From CBDAKK01 sp965196605 (lineage in GTDB: Bacteria > Spirochaetota > Spirochaetia > WTKD01 > G963693115), in the NCBI GenBank assembly GCA_965196605.1, contig CBDAKK010000008.1, positions 558,001 to 622,000 on the forward strand: DNA of 64,000 nucleotides, given 5' to 3'. This document shows positions 52,395 through 60,934 of this stretch, in pieces. Positions within the stretch are counted from its first letter, which is position 1; every line of letters starts with the position of its first letter. Position numbers and translations under genes: made by a program. The notes under the pieces are model-generated. The model was not told where the DNA came from. It searched no databases and was given only the letters and a program-made list of their open reading frames with translations.

Positions 52395-53496
52395 TGCACA
52401 GGCGTGGTACATTGCGTATGGTGTGCTTTGCGCGGCTTTGTTTTGTGCGCCTTCTTTGCATGCCTATGATGTGTTTGACTCTTTAGATGATGCTGCCTTG
52501 CCTATAGGCGAGAGGCTTTTGAAAATTATAGATGATGAAGAGTCCAAGGCTTCGCGCTTGGAGAATCTTGATATTGATAAAAGCACTCCGCGTGTTGCTG
52601 TGCCTCTTGGACGTACCTTGCTTGTGGGGCTTCACGGACGAAATTGGGTTTTGGATGCTCGTAGGTCGGATATTGCCCAAGCGAATAAGTCCGACATCAT
52701 ATGGCAAGGGCTACAAGAATCGCAGGGAAGGAGCATTTTCGTTTTTACTCGCAAGGCTCTTGGTACCAACAAGCTTGTTTTTTCACGAAGCGATAATGCT
52801 ACCGCTGATCAATTTTGGTATTTTCTTTCAGTTGATTGGGTAGACGATTCGGCAGACAAAAGCGCTCTTGCATCATCTGCCTCTCATGCTCCGCGTACGC
52901 TTCTAAGTGATTCTCATGCAACGGTAATGATGGTAGCGCACGATGATGTAGGAGAAAATGTTGTAGACTTGTTTTCATCAGATACTCTAAAGGCGACGCA
53001 AAGTGAAGCGCCTATGAGTGATGCTGTGGAGTCTTCTGAAGTCGCGAATATCTCAATTCCCGCAGTTCCTCATGATATGCAAAACAAGGACGCGGAGACG
53101 AAGCCTGTGCCAATTGAAGATAGGACGCAAGAGGCGGGTGTAGACGACGAGTCTTCGGAGACACAAACTGCGAGCTCAGAGTTGGATCCATATAATGCTT
53201 CGTTGCAAAAGTTACATGCATTTTTGAAGGTTGGCAACTACGCGGAGGCGCAAGAGGCCATAGCACAGCATAAAAACGACCTCGAGTTGAAAGACGCTGT
53301 CCCGCGCTTTTTATTTGATAGCGCGCACTATTTAGAGACCATGCATGAGCGTGAAGGCGTACGTAGCATTCAAAATATAGAAAAGGCTATTATGTTTTAT
53401 GAACGCATTGTAAATGAATACCCCTTAAGTGTGTTCTATGCCAATGCGCTTGAAAGATGCGAATTCTTACAGAAGAAATATGTGTTTATACGATGA
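52360..53496 (+). CDS. Secreted repeat protein (TPR-like C-terminus), function unknown
   Basis: The 378-residue protein starts with an export signal (AQAWYIAYGVLCAALFCAPSLHA), has an N-terminal domain (residues 35-165, beta-rich, with GRTLLVGLHGRNWVL), a low-complexity acidic/serine linker (165-275), and a C-terminal helical part (LHAFLKVGNYAEAQEAIAQH and IMFYERIVNEYPLSVFYANALER) resembling TPR pairs as in outer-membrane assembly helpers. The ATG follows GAGGAAACGAGAAT. It lies between smc and guaA with its small lipoprotein partner. Confidence 0.7.
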   Translation: MRERVFFMTYRNAQAWYIAYGVLCAALFCAPSLHAYDVFDSLDDAALPIGERLLKIIDDEESKASRLENLDIDKSTPRVAVPLGRTLLVGLHGRNWVLDARRSDIAQANKSDIIWQGLQESQGRSIFVFTRKALGTNKLVFSRSDNATADQFWYFLSVDWVDDSADKSALASSASHAPRTLLSDSHATVMMVAHDDVGENVVDLFSSDTLKATQSEAPMSDAVESSEVANISIPAVPHDMQNKDAETKPVPIEDRTQEAGVDDESSETQTASSELDPYNASLQKLHAFLKVGNYAEAQEAIAQHKNDLELKDAVPRFLFDSAHYLETMHEREGVRSIQNIEKAIMFYERIVNEYPLSVFYANALERCEFLQKKYVFIR

Positions 53497-53545
53497 GGAT
53501 TTGCATGTGCAAGGATCTTAAGTTTGAAAATGGAGCTTGTATTTG

Positions 53546-55084
53546 ATGAATGATACGATTGTAGTTTTAGACTTTGGTAGTCAATACAATCAGCTTATAG
53601 TAAGGCGTATTAGAGAATGCGGAGTGTACTGTGAACTTCTGAGCGCTACGACTCCCATGGAGCGTCTTAAAAAAGCACACATAAAGGGTGTCGTGCTGAG
53701 CGGAGGTCCAAAGTCAGTAGTTGCGTCTTCTGAGTGCGCGCTTCAGCAAGGGTTTTGGGACGCACTTTCTGTGCCAGTGCTGGGCATTTGCTACGGCATG
53801 CAGTCCATGGTGCAAGCCTTTGGGGGGGAGGTGCAGCGCGGCTCTGTGCAGGAGTACGGCACTGCAACTTTGAACCTACGCAGTGTGCAGAGTCCCTTGT
53901 TTGCTGATGTGCCGAAAAGCACAAGGGTGTGGATGTCTCACGCGGATATGGCCGTTGCTATTCCACAAGGGTGGCAGGGCATTGCTTATTCTGATGATTG
54001 TCCTTATGCGGCAGTTGTCGCGCCGCATGCCCCGTACTACGGCATACAATTTCATCCTGAGGTGACGCACAGCGAGTTTGGCATGCAGATTCTGAAGAAT
54101 TTTGCATGTGGCATATGCGCAGCTGAGCCTACATGGTCTATGCGCACGTACATGCAAGAACAAATTGCTCAGGTTACGAAAGAGGTGGGGGAGAAGAACG
54201 TAATTTGTGGCCTAAGCGGTGGGGTTGACTCTACGGTAACGGCCATGCTCCTTGAAAAAGCCATAGGCAAGCAGCTCCACTGCATTTTTGTAGACCACGG
54301 TCTCTTGCGTCACAATGAACGAGAGGAGGTAGCTGCCCTGTTTTCTCAAACCTTCCAAGGGAGTTTGCACATTGTTGACGCTGCCAATACCTTTTTTGAT
54401 AATCTCAAGGGTGTAAGTGACCCTGAAAAAAAGCGAAAAATAATAGGCGCTACCTTTGTAGAGGCATTTACCAACGCGGCCAAGGACATACCAAATGCCG
54501 AGTTTCTCGCGCAGGGCACGTTGTACACCGACATTGTAGAATCGGGACGAGGCGGTGCTTCACAAACAATAAAGTCACACCACAATGTAGGCGGGCTTCC
54601 CGATGCTATGAATTTTTCGCTTATAGAGCCACTTAAATTTTTGTACAAGGACGAGGTGCGTGCCCTTGGGCTTGAACTGGGGCTCGCAAAGCGCCTTGTG
54701 TATAGGCAGCCCTTTCCTGGCCCCGGGCTCGCTGTGCGCGTTCTTGGTGCAGTCAGTCCCTCACGCGTTTCCGTCATTCGCAAGGCTGATGCAATACTAC
54801 GCGAAGAAATAGCACAAGCAGGACTTGAAGAAAAAATATGGCAGTATTTCACCGTGCTTACTGGCGTTAAAACCGTAGGGGTAAAAGGCGATGCGCGCGT
54901 ATATGGGGATACCGTTGCCATTCGTGCGGTGCATAGCCAAGATGGCATGAGCGCCTCGGTGTACGATGTGCCCTTTGCGGTATTACAAAAAATTTCTTCG
55001 CGCATCACAAATGAAATTTTCGAGATCAACAGAGTGGTTTTTGATATAACGAGCAAACCACCTAGCACCATAGAATGGGAATAA
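53546..55084 (+). CDS. guaA: GMP synthase (glutamine-hydrolysing)
   Basis: The 512-residue enzyme aminates XMP to GMP. The class I glutaminase has GICYGMQ with the nucleophile Cys and FHPEVTHSE with the His-Glu pair; the ATP pyrophosphatase has GLSGGVDSTV near residue 215; and the C-terminal dimerisation domain ends in TSKPPSTIEWE. The ATG at 53546 follows GGAGC; the TTG nine bases earlier is in frame but less likely. purH follows 36 bases later, forming a purine pair. Confidence 0.97.
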   Translation: MNDTIVVLDFGSQYNQLIVRRIRECGVYCELLSATTPMERLKKAHIKGVVLSGGPKSVVASSECALQQGFWDALSVPVLGICYGMQSMVQAFGGEVQRGSVQEYGTATLNLRSVQSPLFADVPKSTRVWMSHADMAVAIPQGWQGIAYSDDCPYAAVVAPHAPYYGIQFHPEVTHSEFGMQILKNFACGICAAEPTWSMRTYMQEQIAQVTKEVGEKNVICGLSGGVDSTVTAMLLEKAIGKQLHCIFVDHGLLRHNEREEVAALFSQTFQGSLHIVDAANTFFDNLKGVSDPEKKRKIIGATFVEAFTNAAKDIPNAEFLAQGTLYTDIVESGRGGASQTIKSHHNVGGLPDAMNFSLIEPLKFLYKDEVRALGLELGLAKRLVYRQPFPGPGLAVRVLGAVSPSRVSVIRKADAILREEIAQAGLEEKIWQYFTVLTGVKTVGVKGDARVYGDTVAIRAVHSQDGMSASVYDVPFAVLQKISSRITNEIFEINRVVFDITSKPPSTIEWE

Positions 55085-55120
55085 TGTAAAATATGTGATT
55101 ATGGAGATACTCAAAACTTT

Positions 55121-56797
55121 ATGAACCTACAGAGTAATGGACAAACAAGTAGCGCAAAAAAAGCCGCGCTTATAAGCGTTTTTGATAAGCGCAATGTTGT
55201 TGAGTGCGCGCGCGCGCTTAGTGATATGGGATATGTTATTTTGTCAACGGGAGGCACTTACAGGACCTTGGTAGCCCAGGGCATTGAGGCCGTCTCAATT
55301 GAAGAATACACGGGCTCTGCTGAATTTTTTGATGGTCGCGTGAAATCCTTGCATCCAAAAATATATGCAGGAATTCTTGCGCGCCGCAGTTCCGTACAGG
55401 ATATTAGCATGTTAGAATCCGAGGAACTTTATTCTATAGATCTGGTTGTGGTAAACCTCTACCCATTTGAAAAAACAATACGCGAGCCTTCGCTCAACCA
55501 CTACAACGCTGTGGAAAATATTGACATAGGTGGTATTACGCTTATAAGAGCTGCTGCAAAAAATCATGAGTCGGTCTCGGTGATAACTGACCCGTCGGAT
55601 TATAAAAACTTTGTCAAGGTTTTACGCGCTTGTCACAATGGTGATGCAAAGGAAGCACACGCATTAAAGGTATGTAACGCTCGGTATGCAGCAAAGGCCT
55701 TTGCGCACACTGCGCATTATGACGCGCTTATTGCGCAGTACATGAATACGTACGCAGATGCTTTGTATGAGGAAAACACAAAAGAGGAAGTGAGCGCTCA
55801 GGCAGCGGACATACAAACCTTGGAGTACACGCTGCCCTTAAAAAAAATACAAACTTTGCGCTATGGGGAAAACCCGCATCAAGACGCTACGGTATATAAA
55901 ATGTCTAGCGCGCTTTCTAAAAACTCTATAGTCGATGCAAAGCAAATTCATGGCAAGCAGCTGTCTTTTAATAACATTCGAGATGCTGAAGCTGCGGTGC
56001 GCATTGCGAGTAGTTTTTCTGATATATGTGTAGTCGCCATTAAGCACGGCAACCCTTGTGGGGTAGGGCTTGGCGACTCCGTAATGAAAGCGTGGAAAAA
56101 ATGCTACGCTTCGGATACTGTTTCTATTTTTGGTGGCATTGTCGCTTGTAACAAACCCGTGGATGATGTATTTGCAAAGCAGCTTTCTAAAATATTTTTG
56201 GAAATCATCATTGCCCCTTCTTTTAGCGCCGAGGCGAAAACAATTTTGCAAAAGAAAAAAAACCTGCGACTTCTTACCATGCCGCTTACTGCAAATGCGC
56301 ATAAAAAGGCGGGCTCTGACTCACAGCATTGTATTTCAGTTTTTGGCGGTGGCATGCTGATACAAAATTATGACGAGGGGCAGGTGACTGCAAAGCAGTG
56401 TAGTTGCGCTACGCATAAAAAAGCCAGCATGGCTCAAATGCGAGATTTACTTTTTGCGTGGAACGTATGTAAGTACGTAAAGTCAAACGCAATTGTTATA
56501 GCAAAAAATGAGGCGACGCTTGGCATTGGTGCGGGGCAAATGAACCGCGTAGGTGCTGCGGGAATTGCCATAGAGCAGGTGCAGCAAAAAAATGGTGGAC
56601 TTACAAAACTCAAATCTTCTGTTATGGCCTCCGATGCCTTTTTCCCCATGCCCGACACGGTGGAACTGGCCGTGAAGCATGGCATTGCTGCTATCATTCA
56701 ACCCGGCGGCTCGATTAGGGATGCGGATTCAATAGAACTTTGTAACGCACACGGCATTGTCATGGTGTTTACGGGCATGCGTCATTTTTTGCATTAG
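55121..56797 (+). CDS. purH: Bifunctional AICAR formyltransferase / IMP cyclohydrolase
   Basis: The 558-residue enzyme performs the last two steps of IMP synthesis. The N-terminal MGS-like cyclohydrolase has ALISVFDKRNVVE, ILSTGGTYRTL and EFFDGRVKSLHPKIYAGIL-type motifs; the C-terminal transformylase has LRYGENPHQ, KQLSFNNIRDAEAA and KHGNPCGVG. GGAGATACTC lies 10-20 bases before the ATG and a GATACT box ends nine bases before it, so either a weak ribosome site or a short leader is possible. No other de novo purine gene is nearby. Confidence 0.96.
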   Translation: MNLQSNGQTSSAKKAALISVFDKRNVVECARALSDMGYVILSTGGTYRTLVAQGIEAVSIEEYTGSAEFFDGRVKSLHPKIYAGILARRSSVQDISMLESEELYSIDLVVVNLYPFEKTIREPSLNHYNAVENIDIGGITLIRAAAKNHESVSVITDPSDYKNFVKVLRACHNGDAKEAHALKVCNARYAAKAFAHTAHYDALIAQYMNTYADALYEENTKEEVSAQAADIQTLEYTLPLKKIQTLRYGENPHQDATVYKMSSALSKNSIVDAKQIHGKQLSFNNIRDAEAAVRIASSFSDICVVAIKHGNPCGVGLGDSVMKAWKKCYASDTVSIFGGIVACNKPVDDVFAKQLSKIFLEIIIAPSFSAEAKTILQKKKNLRLLTMPLTANAHKKAGSDSQHCISVFGGGMLIQNYDEGQVTAKQCSCATHKKASMAQMRDLLFAWNVCKYVKSNAIVIAKNEATLGIGAGQMNRVGAAGIAIEQVQQKNGGLTKLKSSVMASDAFFPMPDTVELAVKHGIAAIIQPGGSIRDADSIELCNAHGIVMVFTGMRHFLH

Positions 56798-56839
56798 TTA
56801 TTAGAATAATTATTGAACTTATTATGAAGAGGACTGTGT

Positions 56840-58189
56840 ATGCTTGAGTCAATACGAGATGGGTTTGGGTCTATGTTACGCCGCATAAGCGGTACCCACG
56901 CCATTTCAGAAAAAAACGTACGAGATGCGGTAGAAGAAATAAAACTCGCGCTTTTAGAGGCTGATGTACATGTAAGGGTGGTGCGGCGTTTTGTGAATAA
57001 AACCCTTGAAGACGCGCTTGGAGAAAAGGTGCTCCGCTCGGTCTCGCCTGCACAAATGTTTACTAAAATATTGCACGACACGCTCTCTCGTTTTCTCGGT
57101 TCACAGGAGTCGGAAATACACCTTCAGGGCAGTCCCGCCGTTATACTTATGTGTGGTCTTCAGGGTTCTGGTAAAACTACAAGCTCTGCAAAACTCGCTG
57201 CGCATTATAAAGCCAAAGGCAAATCAGTTTCGCTAGCGGCAGCTGACATAACGAGACCCGCCGCTGTTGAGCAGCTTATGGTGCTTGGCAAGTCCATAGG
57301 GGCTACGGTATATTCTCTTGATGCGGCAAAGTCACCGCTTGATGTTGCAAATTTTGCGTATAAACAAGCGAAAAAATCAGGCGATGATATTCTCATTGTC
57401 GATACGGCGGGGCGTACGGAACTCAATGAAGAATTGCTTGATGAAATAGCGGGCATGCAAAAAACGCTTAAGCCTTGTTCTCGAATTTTGGTTCTCGATG
57501 CCATGACGGGACAGACTGCCGTGACGGTTGCACAAAAATTTCATGAGTCGGTAAACGTTACGGGTTTTATATTCACGAAGGCTGACTCGGACTCTCGTGG
57601 CGGGGCGCTTTTAAGCGTGAGAAGCATGGTTGATGCTCCGGTGCATTTTATGGGCACGGGCGAAAAAACCGAAGCCCTTGAGTTGTTTTACCCCGAGCGA
57701 ATAGCTTCTCGCATACTTGGTATGGGCGATGTGGTGAGCTTGGTTGAAAAAGTGCAAGAGCAAGTTGATGAGAAAGAGGCAGAACGCTTGCACAAGAAAA
57801 TTCTCAAAAAAACTTTCACGCTTTCTGACTACCTCCAACAATTTCAAAGTGTGCGCAACATGGGGAGTATGGAGAAAATAGCTGAAATGCTACCCGGAGT
57901 TACCAATGCCATGGTGCAAAACATAGACGAAAAAGCCTTGAGACGCGAAGAGGCTATTATATTGTCCATGACCCTCTTAGAGCGAGAGAATGCAAAAATA
58001 ATAGGCTCTACTCGAAAGGCTCGCATAGCCCGAGGCAGTGGGACATCAGTTGCACAAGTAAATTCGCTTTTGAAAAAATTTGAGAAAACCAAGATTATGA
58101 TGAAAAAAACGATGAAGAACAAGAAGCTACAAGATTCAATCTTTGGGCAACAAAATATAAATGAACTTGCTCAAAAATTTAATTTTTAG
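56840..58189 (+). CDS. ffh: Signal recognition particle protein Ffh
   Basis: The 449-residue GTPase binds signal sequences and SRP RNA. The G domain has GLQGSGKTTSSAKLA (P-loop) near 107, DTAGRTELNEELL near 190 and FTKADSDSRGG near 247. The C-terminal M domain (300-430) has MGSMEKIAEMLPG and the RNA-binding SRKARIARGSG-type helix (STRKARIARGSGTSV). It begins the ffh-rpsP-khpA-rimM-trmD block, 113 bases before rpsP. Confidence 0.96.
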   Translation: MLESIRDGFGSMLRRISGTHAISEKNVRDAVEEIKLALLEADVHVRVVRRFVNKTLEDALGEKVLRSVSPAQMFTKILHDTLSRFLGSQESEIHLQGSPAVILMCGLQGSGKTTSSAKLAAHYKAKGKSVSLAAADITRPAAVEQLMVLGKSIGATVYSLDAAKSPLDVANFAYKQAKKSGDDILIVDTAGRTELNEELLDEIAGMQKTLKPCSRILVLDAMTGQTAVTVAQKFHESVNVTGFIFTKADSDSRGGALLSVRSMVDAPVHFMGTGEKTEALELFYPERIASRILGMGDVVSLVEKVQEQVDEKEAERLHKKILKKTFTLSDYLQQFQSVRNMGSMEKIAEMLPGVTNAMVQNIDEKALRREEAIILSMTLLERENAKIIGSTRKARIARGSGTSVAQVNSLLKKFEKTKIMMKKTMKNKKLQDSIFGQQNINELAQKFNF

Positions 58190-58247
58190 TAAAATAAAAA
58201 TTACAGAATAAAATAAAAAAGAAACACAATGAAATAATGAGTTGTGT

Positions 58248-58253
58248 TATAAT
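58248..58253 (+). promoter_or_regulatory. -10 box of rpsP
   Basis: TATAAT (with TGT before it) predicts a start near 58260 and a leader of about 40 nt, in which AAAGGAGTTCTCA precedes the rpsP ATG. It shows that ribosomal genes here use ordinary leaders, in contrast to the leaderless group. Confidence 0.5.
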
Positions 58254-58301
58254 TTACAATAAGTTAACAAAACTTAATTTTTAATATAAAAGGAGTTCTC
58301 A

Positions 58302-58547
58302 ATGGTTAAGATTAGGCTTAAGAGATTTGGTAAGAAGCGACAACCGTCATACAGAATAGTGGTTATGAATTCGCGTTCTAGTAGAGATGGTAGAGCTCTT
58401 GATGAGGTTGGATTTTATCACCCCTTGACGAGTGATAAGAATACGCAAATTCGCATTGACCTTGATAAGGTTGATTCATGGATGAGTAAAGGAGCTCAAC
58501 CTACGGATACTGTGCGGGGTTTGATAAATAAGGAAAAAAAGAAATAA
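58302..58547 (+). CDS. rpsP: 30S ribosomal protein S16
   Basis: The 81-residue protein has the S16 core: VKIRLKRFGKKRQPSYRIVV at its start, NSRSSRDGRALDEVGFYHP, and the GAQPTDTVRGLI segment. The length is typical. Strong ribosome site AAAGGAG. Followed by khpA after 39 bases. Confidence 0.97.
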   Translation: MVKIRLKRFGKKRQPSYRIVVMNSRSSRDGRALDEVGFYHPLTSDKNTQIRIDLDKVDSWMSKGAQPTDTVRGLINKEKKK

Positions 58548-58586
58548 AAATAACGCAAAAAATAATCTTAAGTTAAGAGGTGCTGT

Positions 58587-58823
58587 ATGGAAAAAGAATT
58601 TGTCGAATACATTGCGCGATCGCTTGTCGATGATCCTGATAGTGTTGAAGTCAACGAAGTTGCTGGTATTAAGTCCTTAATACTTGAGCTCAAAGTTGCC
58701 CCAGACGATGTTGGAAAAATCATTGGGCGAGAGGGGCGAATTGCAATATCAATTCGTGCGTTACTCGGTGCTATTTCTACTCGTTCTAATAAGCGAGTTA
58801 CCTTGCATATTATAGACGACTAG
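58587..58823 (+). CDS. khpA: KhpA-type KH-domain RNA-binding protein
   Basis: The 78-residue protein is a single type II KH domain with the GxxG loop in VGKIIGREGRIAISIRALL. It starts MEKEFVEYIARSLVDDPD, as KhpA proteins do. It binds RNA, often with KhpB, and affects translation and cell wall growth in other bacteria. Position between rpsP and rimM is the usual one. Confidence 0.94.
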   Translation: MEKEFVEYIARSLVDDPDSVEVNEVAGIKSLILELKVAPDDVGKIIGREGRIAISIRALLGAISTRSNKRVTLHIIDD

Positions 58824-58864
58824 TTAGGATAGCATTACACACAAGGTAAGAAGAATTCTACAGG

Positions 58865-58896
58865 ACACCTATTTATAGGTGTTCTTGTGTCTTCTT
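58865..58896 (+). terminator. Hairpin terminator after khpA
   Basis: ACACCTAT (58865-58872) pairs with ATAGGTGT (58875-58882), and flanking ACACAAG/CTTGTGT extends the fold. A T-rich stretch follows. It separates rpsP-khpA from rimM, which has its own promoter. Confidence 0.6.
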
Positions 58897-58908
58897 ATAT
58901 TTGTATAG

Positions 58909-58914
58909 TATTAT
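58909..58914 (+). promoter_or_regulatory. -10 box giving a probable leaderless start for rimM
   Basis: TATTAT, then TACCCT, then the GTG start at 58921: a six-base gap with no ribosome binding site. Confidence 0.45.
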
Positions 58915-58920
58915 TACCCT

Positions 58921-59508
58921 GTGATAGCGGTAGGTCAGTTTCTCAAGACATTTGGCGTGAATGGTCTTATAAAGTTTCGTTCTCATTCTGGTGAAATCGA
59001 ACATTTATCTAAGATAAAGACTTTTTGCATCAATACGACGAGCGTGTCTTATGAGAGTACTCATTCGCTAGAAAGTCACGAAGTAGAAGCGTGGTACCTG
59101 CAATCGAATAAAACCATTCGTTGTAAAATTGTTGGGTTTGATTCACCTGAAGACGCGCACTATTTTGTGAGCAAGAACATGTATGTGCCGCGTGAACAAG
59201 CTACAAAGTGTAAAAATGGTGAGTATTACATAGGTGATTTAGTTGGCATGCGCATTATGCACTGCGGCAAGATGCTTGGTGTAGTTAGCTCTGTCTTCAC
59301 GGATGCATACGCGCCGCTTTTGGAGGTTGTAGTCTATAATAATGCACAAGAAGCGCATTCTGGTACTAAAGGCGCGCATGCAAAAAGGCTCATACCTTTT
59401 ATGAAAGAGTTTGTTTCAGACCCCGTGAAAATGGAGCGCAATAGTGAAACGCAGGTTGAAGGTGAGACTTATGCAATTGAGCTTTACGATGTGACGTTGC
59501 TCAATTAA
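58921..59508 (+). CDS. rimM: 16S rRNA processing protein RimM
   Basis: The 195-residue protein has the RimM N-terminal barrel (VGQFLKTFGVNGLIKFRSH) and a PRC-barrel-like C-terminal half (YYIGDLVGMRIMHCGKMLGVV, RLIPFMKEFV). It helps mature the 30S head and contacts S19. It starts with GTG and appears leaderless. trmD, its usual next neighbour, is displaced by a carbonic anhydrase gene. Confidence 0.93.
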   Translation: MIAVGQFLKTFGVNGLIKFRSHSGEIEHLSKIKTFCINTTSVSYESTHSLESHEVEAWYLQSNKTIRCKIVGFDSPEDAHYFVSKNMYVPREQATKCKNGEYYIGDLVGMRIMHCGKMLGVVSSVFTDAYAPLLEVVVYNNAQEAHSGTKGAHAKRLIPFMKEFVSDPVKMERNSETQVEGETYAIELYDVTLLN

Positions 59509-59532
59509 CTTTTTAGCTCCGTTTCAATATAG

Positions 59533-59538
59533 TACAAT
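59533..59538 (+). promoter_or_regulatory. -10 box giving a probable leaderless start for the carbonic anhydrase
   Basis: TACAAT, then GCCTAC, then the ATG at 59545: a six-base gap. No ribosome binding site is present. Confidence 0.5.
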
Positions 59539-59544
59539 GCCTAC

Positions 59545-60135
59545 ATGGTTATTGAAAAAATATTTCAAGGCAATGTGCATTGGGTTGAGTCCCAATTGGA
59601 AGGGGATGCCGCTTATTTTGAAAAACTCTCGGCGCCGCAAAAACCCCGCGCCTTATACATTGGTTGTTGTGATAGTAGGGTTGTTCCTGAAATGCTTATG
59701 GGTGTCATGCCCGGTGAGATCTTCGTCCATAGGAATATAGCAAATATTATTTCCTCTAAAGATGAAAATGTGATGTCTGTTATTCAATATGCGGTTGAAA
59801 ACTTGTCGGTCGCACACATTATTGTTTGTGGTCATTATGGTTGTGGTGGCGTGCAAGCGGCTACGCAAATGCAGAGTGAGGATCAAAGTGTACTTGATGC
59901 ATGGATACGCCCTATTGCGCGCTTGTATGAAAAGCATAAGGAGACTTTGCTGAAAGTGACAAGCGAGGAAGAGCGCCATAAAAAGCTTGTGCGCATGCAC
60001 CTAGAGGAGCAATGTCGTAATCTTGTAGATTTGCCCATAATTGAAAAAGTACGCGCACAGCGTAGCCTTGCCATACACGGCTTGGTTTTTGACATTGCTT
60101 CGGGCTTGCTAGAGCCTGTGGTCAAGCTACCATAG
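59545..60135 (+). CDS. Beta-class carbonic anhydrase
   Basis: The 196-residue enzyme interconverts CO2 and bicarbonate. Zinc ligands and the Asp/Arg dyad are visible in GCCDSRVVPEML (Cys41, Asp43, Arg45) and IIVCGHYGCGGV (His and Cys near residue 100). EIFVHRNIANII is also conserved. The length fits the beta class. It is inserted between rimM and trmD, which are adjacent in most bacteria, and has its own leaderless-type promoter. Confidence 0.95.
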   Translation: MVIEKIFQGNVHWVESQLEGDAAYFEKLSAPQKPRALYIGCCDSRVVPEMLMGVMPGEIFVHRNIANIISSKDENVMSVIQYAVENLSVAHIIVCGHYGCGGVQAATQMQSEDQSVLDAWIRPIARLYEKHKETLLKVTSEEERHKKLVRMHLEEQCRNLVDLPIIEKVRAQRSLAIHGLVFDIASGLLEPVVKLP

Positions 60136-60186
60136 TGTTATAATTATGCCTGTGTCTGCTTGGGTTACGGCGTGGAATGTGAATGC

Positions 60187-60852
60187 ATGAAATTTATATT
60201 TGTGACGCTTTTTCCTGAAATTATAGAGCAGTATACACGCAGTTCAATTTTTGGGCGCAGTCGTGAAAATGAATGCATAGAGGTTGAAACTGTTAATATA
60301 CGAGACTTTGCGGATGACGCGTATAGGCGATGCGACGATGCTCCTTATGGCGGTGGCAAGGGCATGGTCTTGTTGCCTGAGCCGCTTGATAAGGCGTTGT
60401 GCTCTGTGAAAACGGCCAAGTCGCGTGTGGTTTTTGCCACGCCCGCCGCGCCCTTGTTCACTCAAAAAGACGCACAAGCGCTTTCCAAAGGGCAAGAAAT
60501 TGTGTTTCTCTGCGGGCGCTATGAAGGCGTAGACCAACGCATTGTGGACATGCACGTAGATGAGGTGTTTTCCGTAGGGGAGTACGTGCTCTCCTCAGGT
60601 GAGCTTGCGTCTCTTGTTATTGCAGATGCCGTGCATAGATTGATAGACGGCGTGCTAGCGCTAGGCTCGCTTGATGAAGAAAGCTACACAGACGGACTGT
60701 TGGAGTACCCTCATTACACGAGACCCGCGGTATTTAAAGAACACGCCGTGCCCGAGGTGCTGCTCTCAGGAGATCACAAGCGCATAGCGCAGTGGCGAGA
60801 AGAGCAGCGGCGGGCAGTTACACGACGTCATAGACCTGACCTCTGCCCTTAA
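60187..60852 (+). CDS. trmD: tRNA (guanine-N1)-methyltransferase
   Basis: The 221-residue enzyme methylates G37 of tRNAs reading codons with C or G first. Motifs include MKFIFVTLFPEII, DAPYGGGKGMVLLPEPLDKAL, the knot region LCGRYEGVDQRIVD and SVGEYVLSSGELA. The ATG at 60187 is preferred to the TTG at 60160, which lacks similarity. A 14-codon frame from an ATG at 60146 ends in a TGA that overlaps this ATG. rplS, which usually follows, is not present. Confidence 0.94.
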   Translation: MKFIFVTLFPEIIEQYTRSSIFGRSRENECIEVETVNIRDFADDAYRRCDDAPYGGGKGMVLLPEPLDKALCSVKTAKSRVVFATPAAPLFTQKDAQALSKGQEIVFLCGRYEGVDQRIVDMHVDEVFSVGEYVLSSGELASLVIADAVHRLIDGVLALGSLDEESYTDGLLEYPHYTRPAVFKEHAVPEVLLSGDHKRIAQWREEQRRAVTRRHRPDLCP

Positions 60853-60921
60853 GTGCTTGTGTTATATGCAGAGTTAACGTAAGGGGTATTTGTAGAGTCT
60901 GTTTCTGTCATTATGTTTTGG

Positions 60922-60927
60922 TATAAT
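60922..60927 (+). promoter_or_regulatory. -10 box giving a probable leaderless GTG start for the broken glycosyltransferase
   Basis: TATAAT, then GAGACTT, then GTG at 60935, a seven-base gap. The in-frame ATG at 60926 lies inside the box and cannot be the start if this promoter is used. Confidence 0.45.
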
Positions 60928-60934
60928 GAGACTT

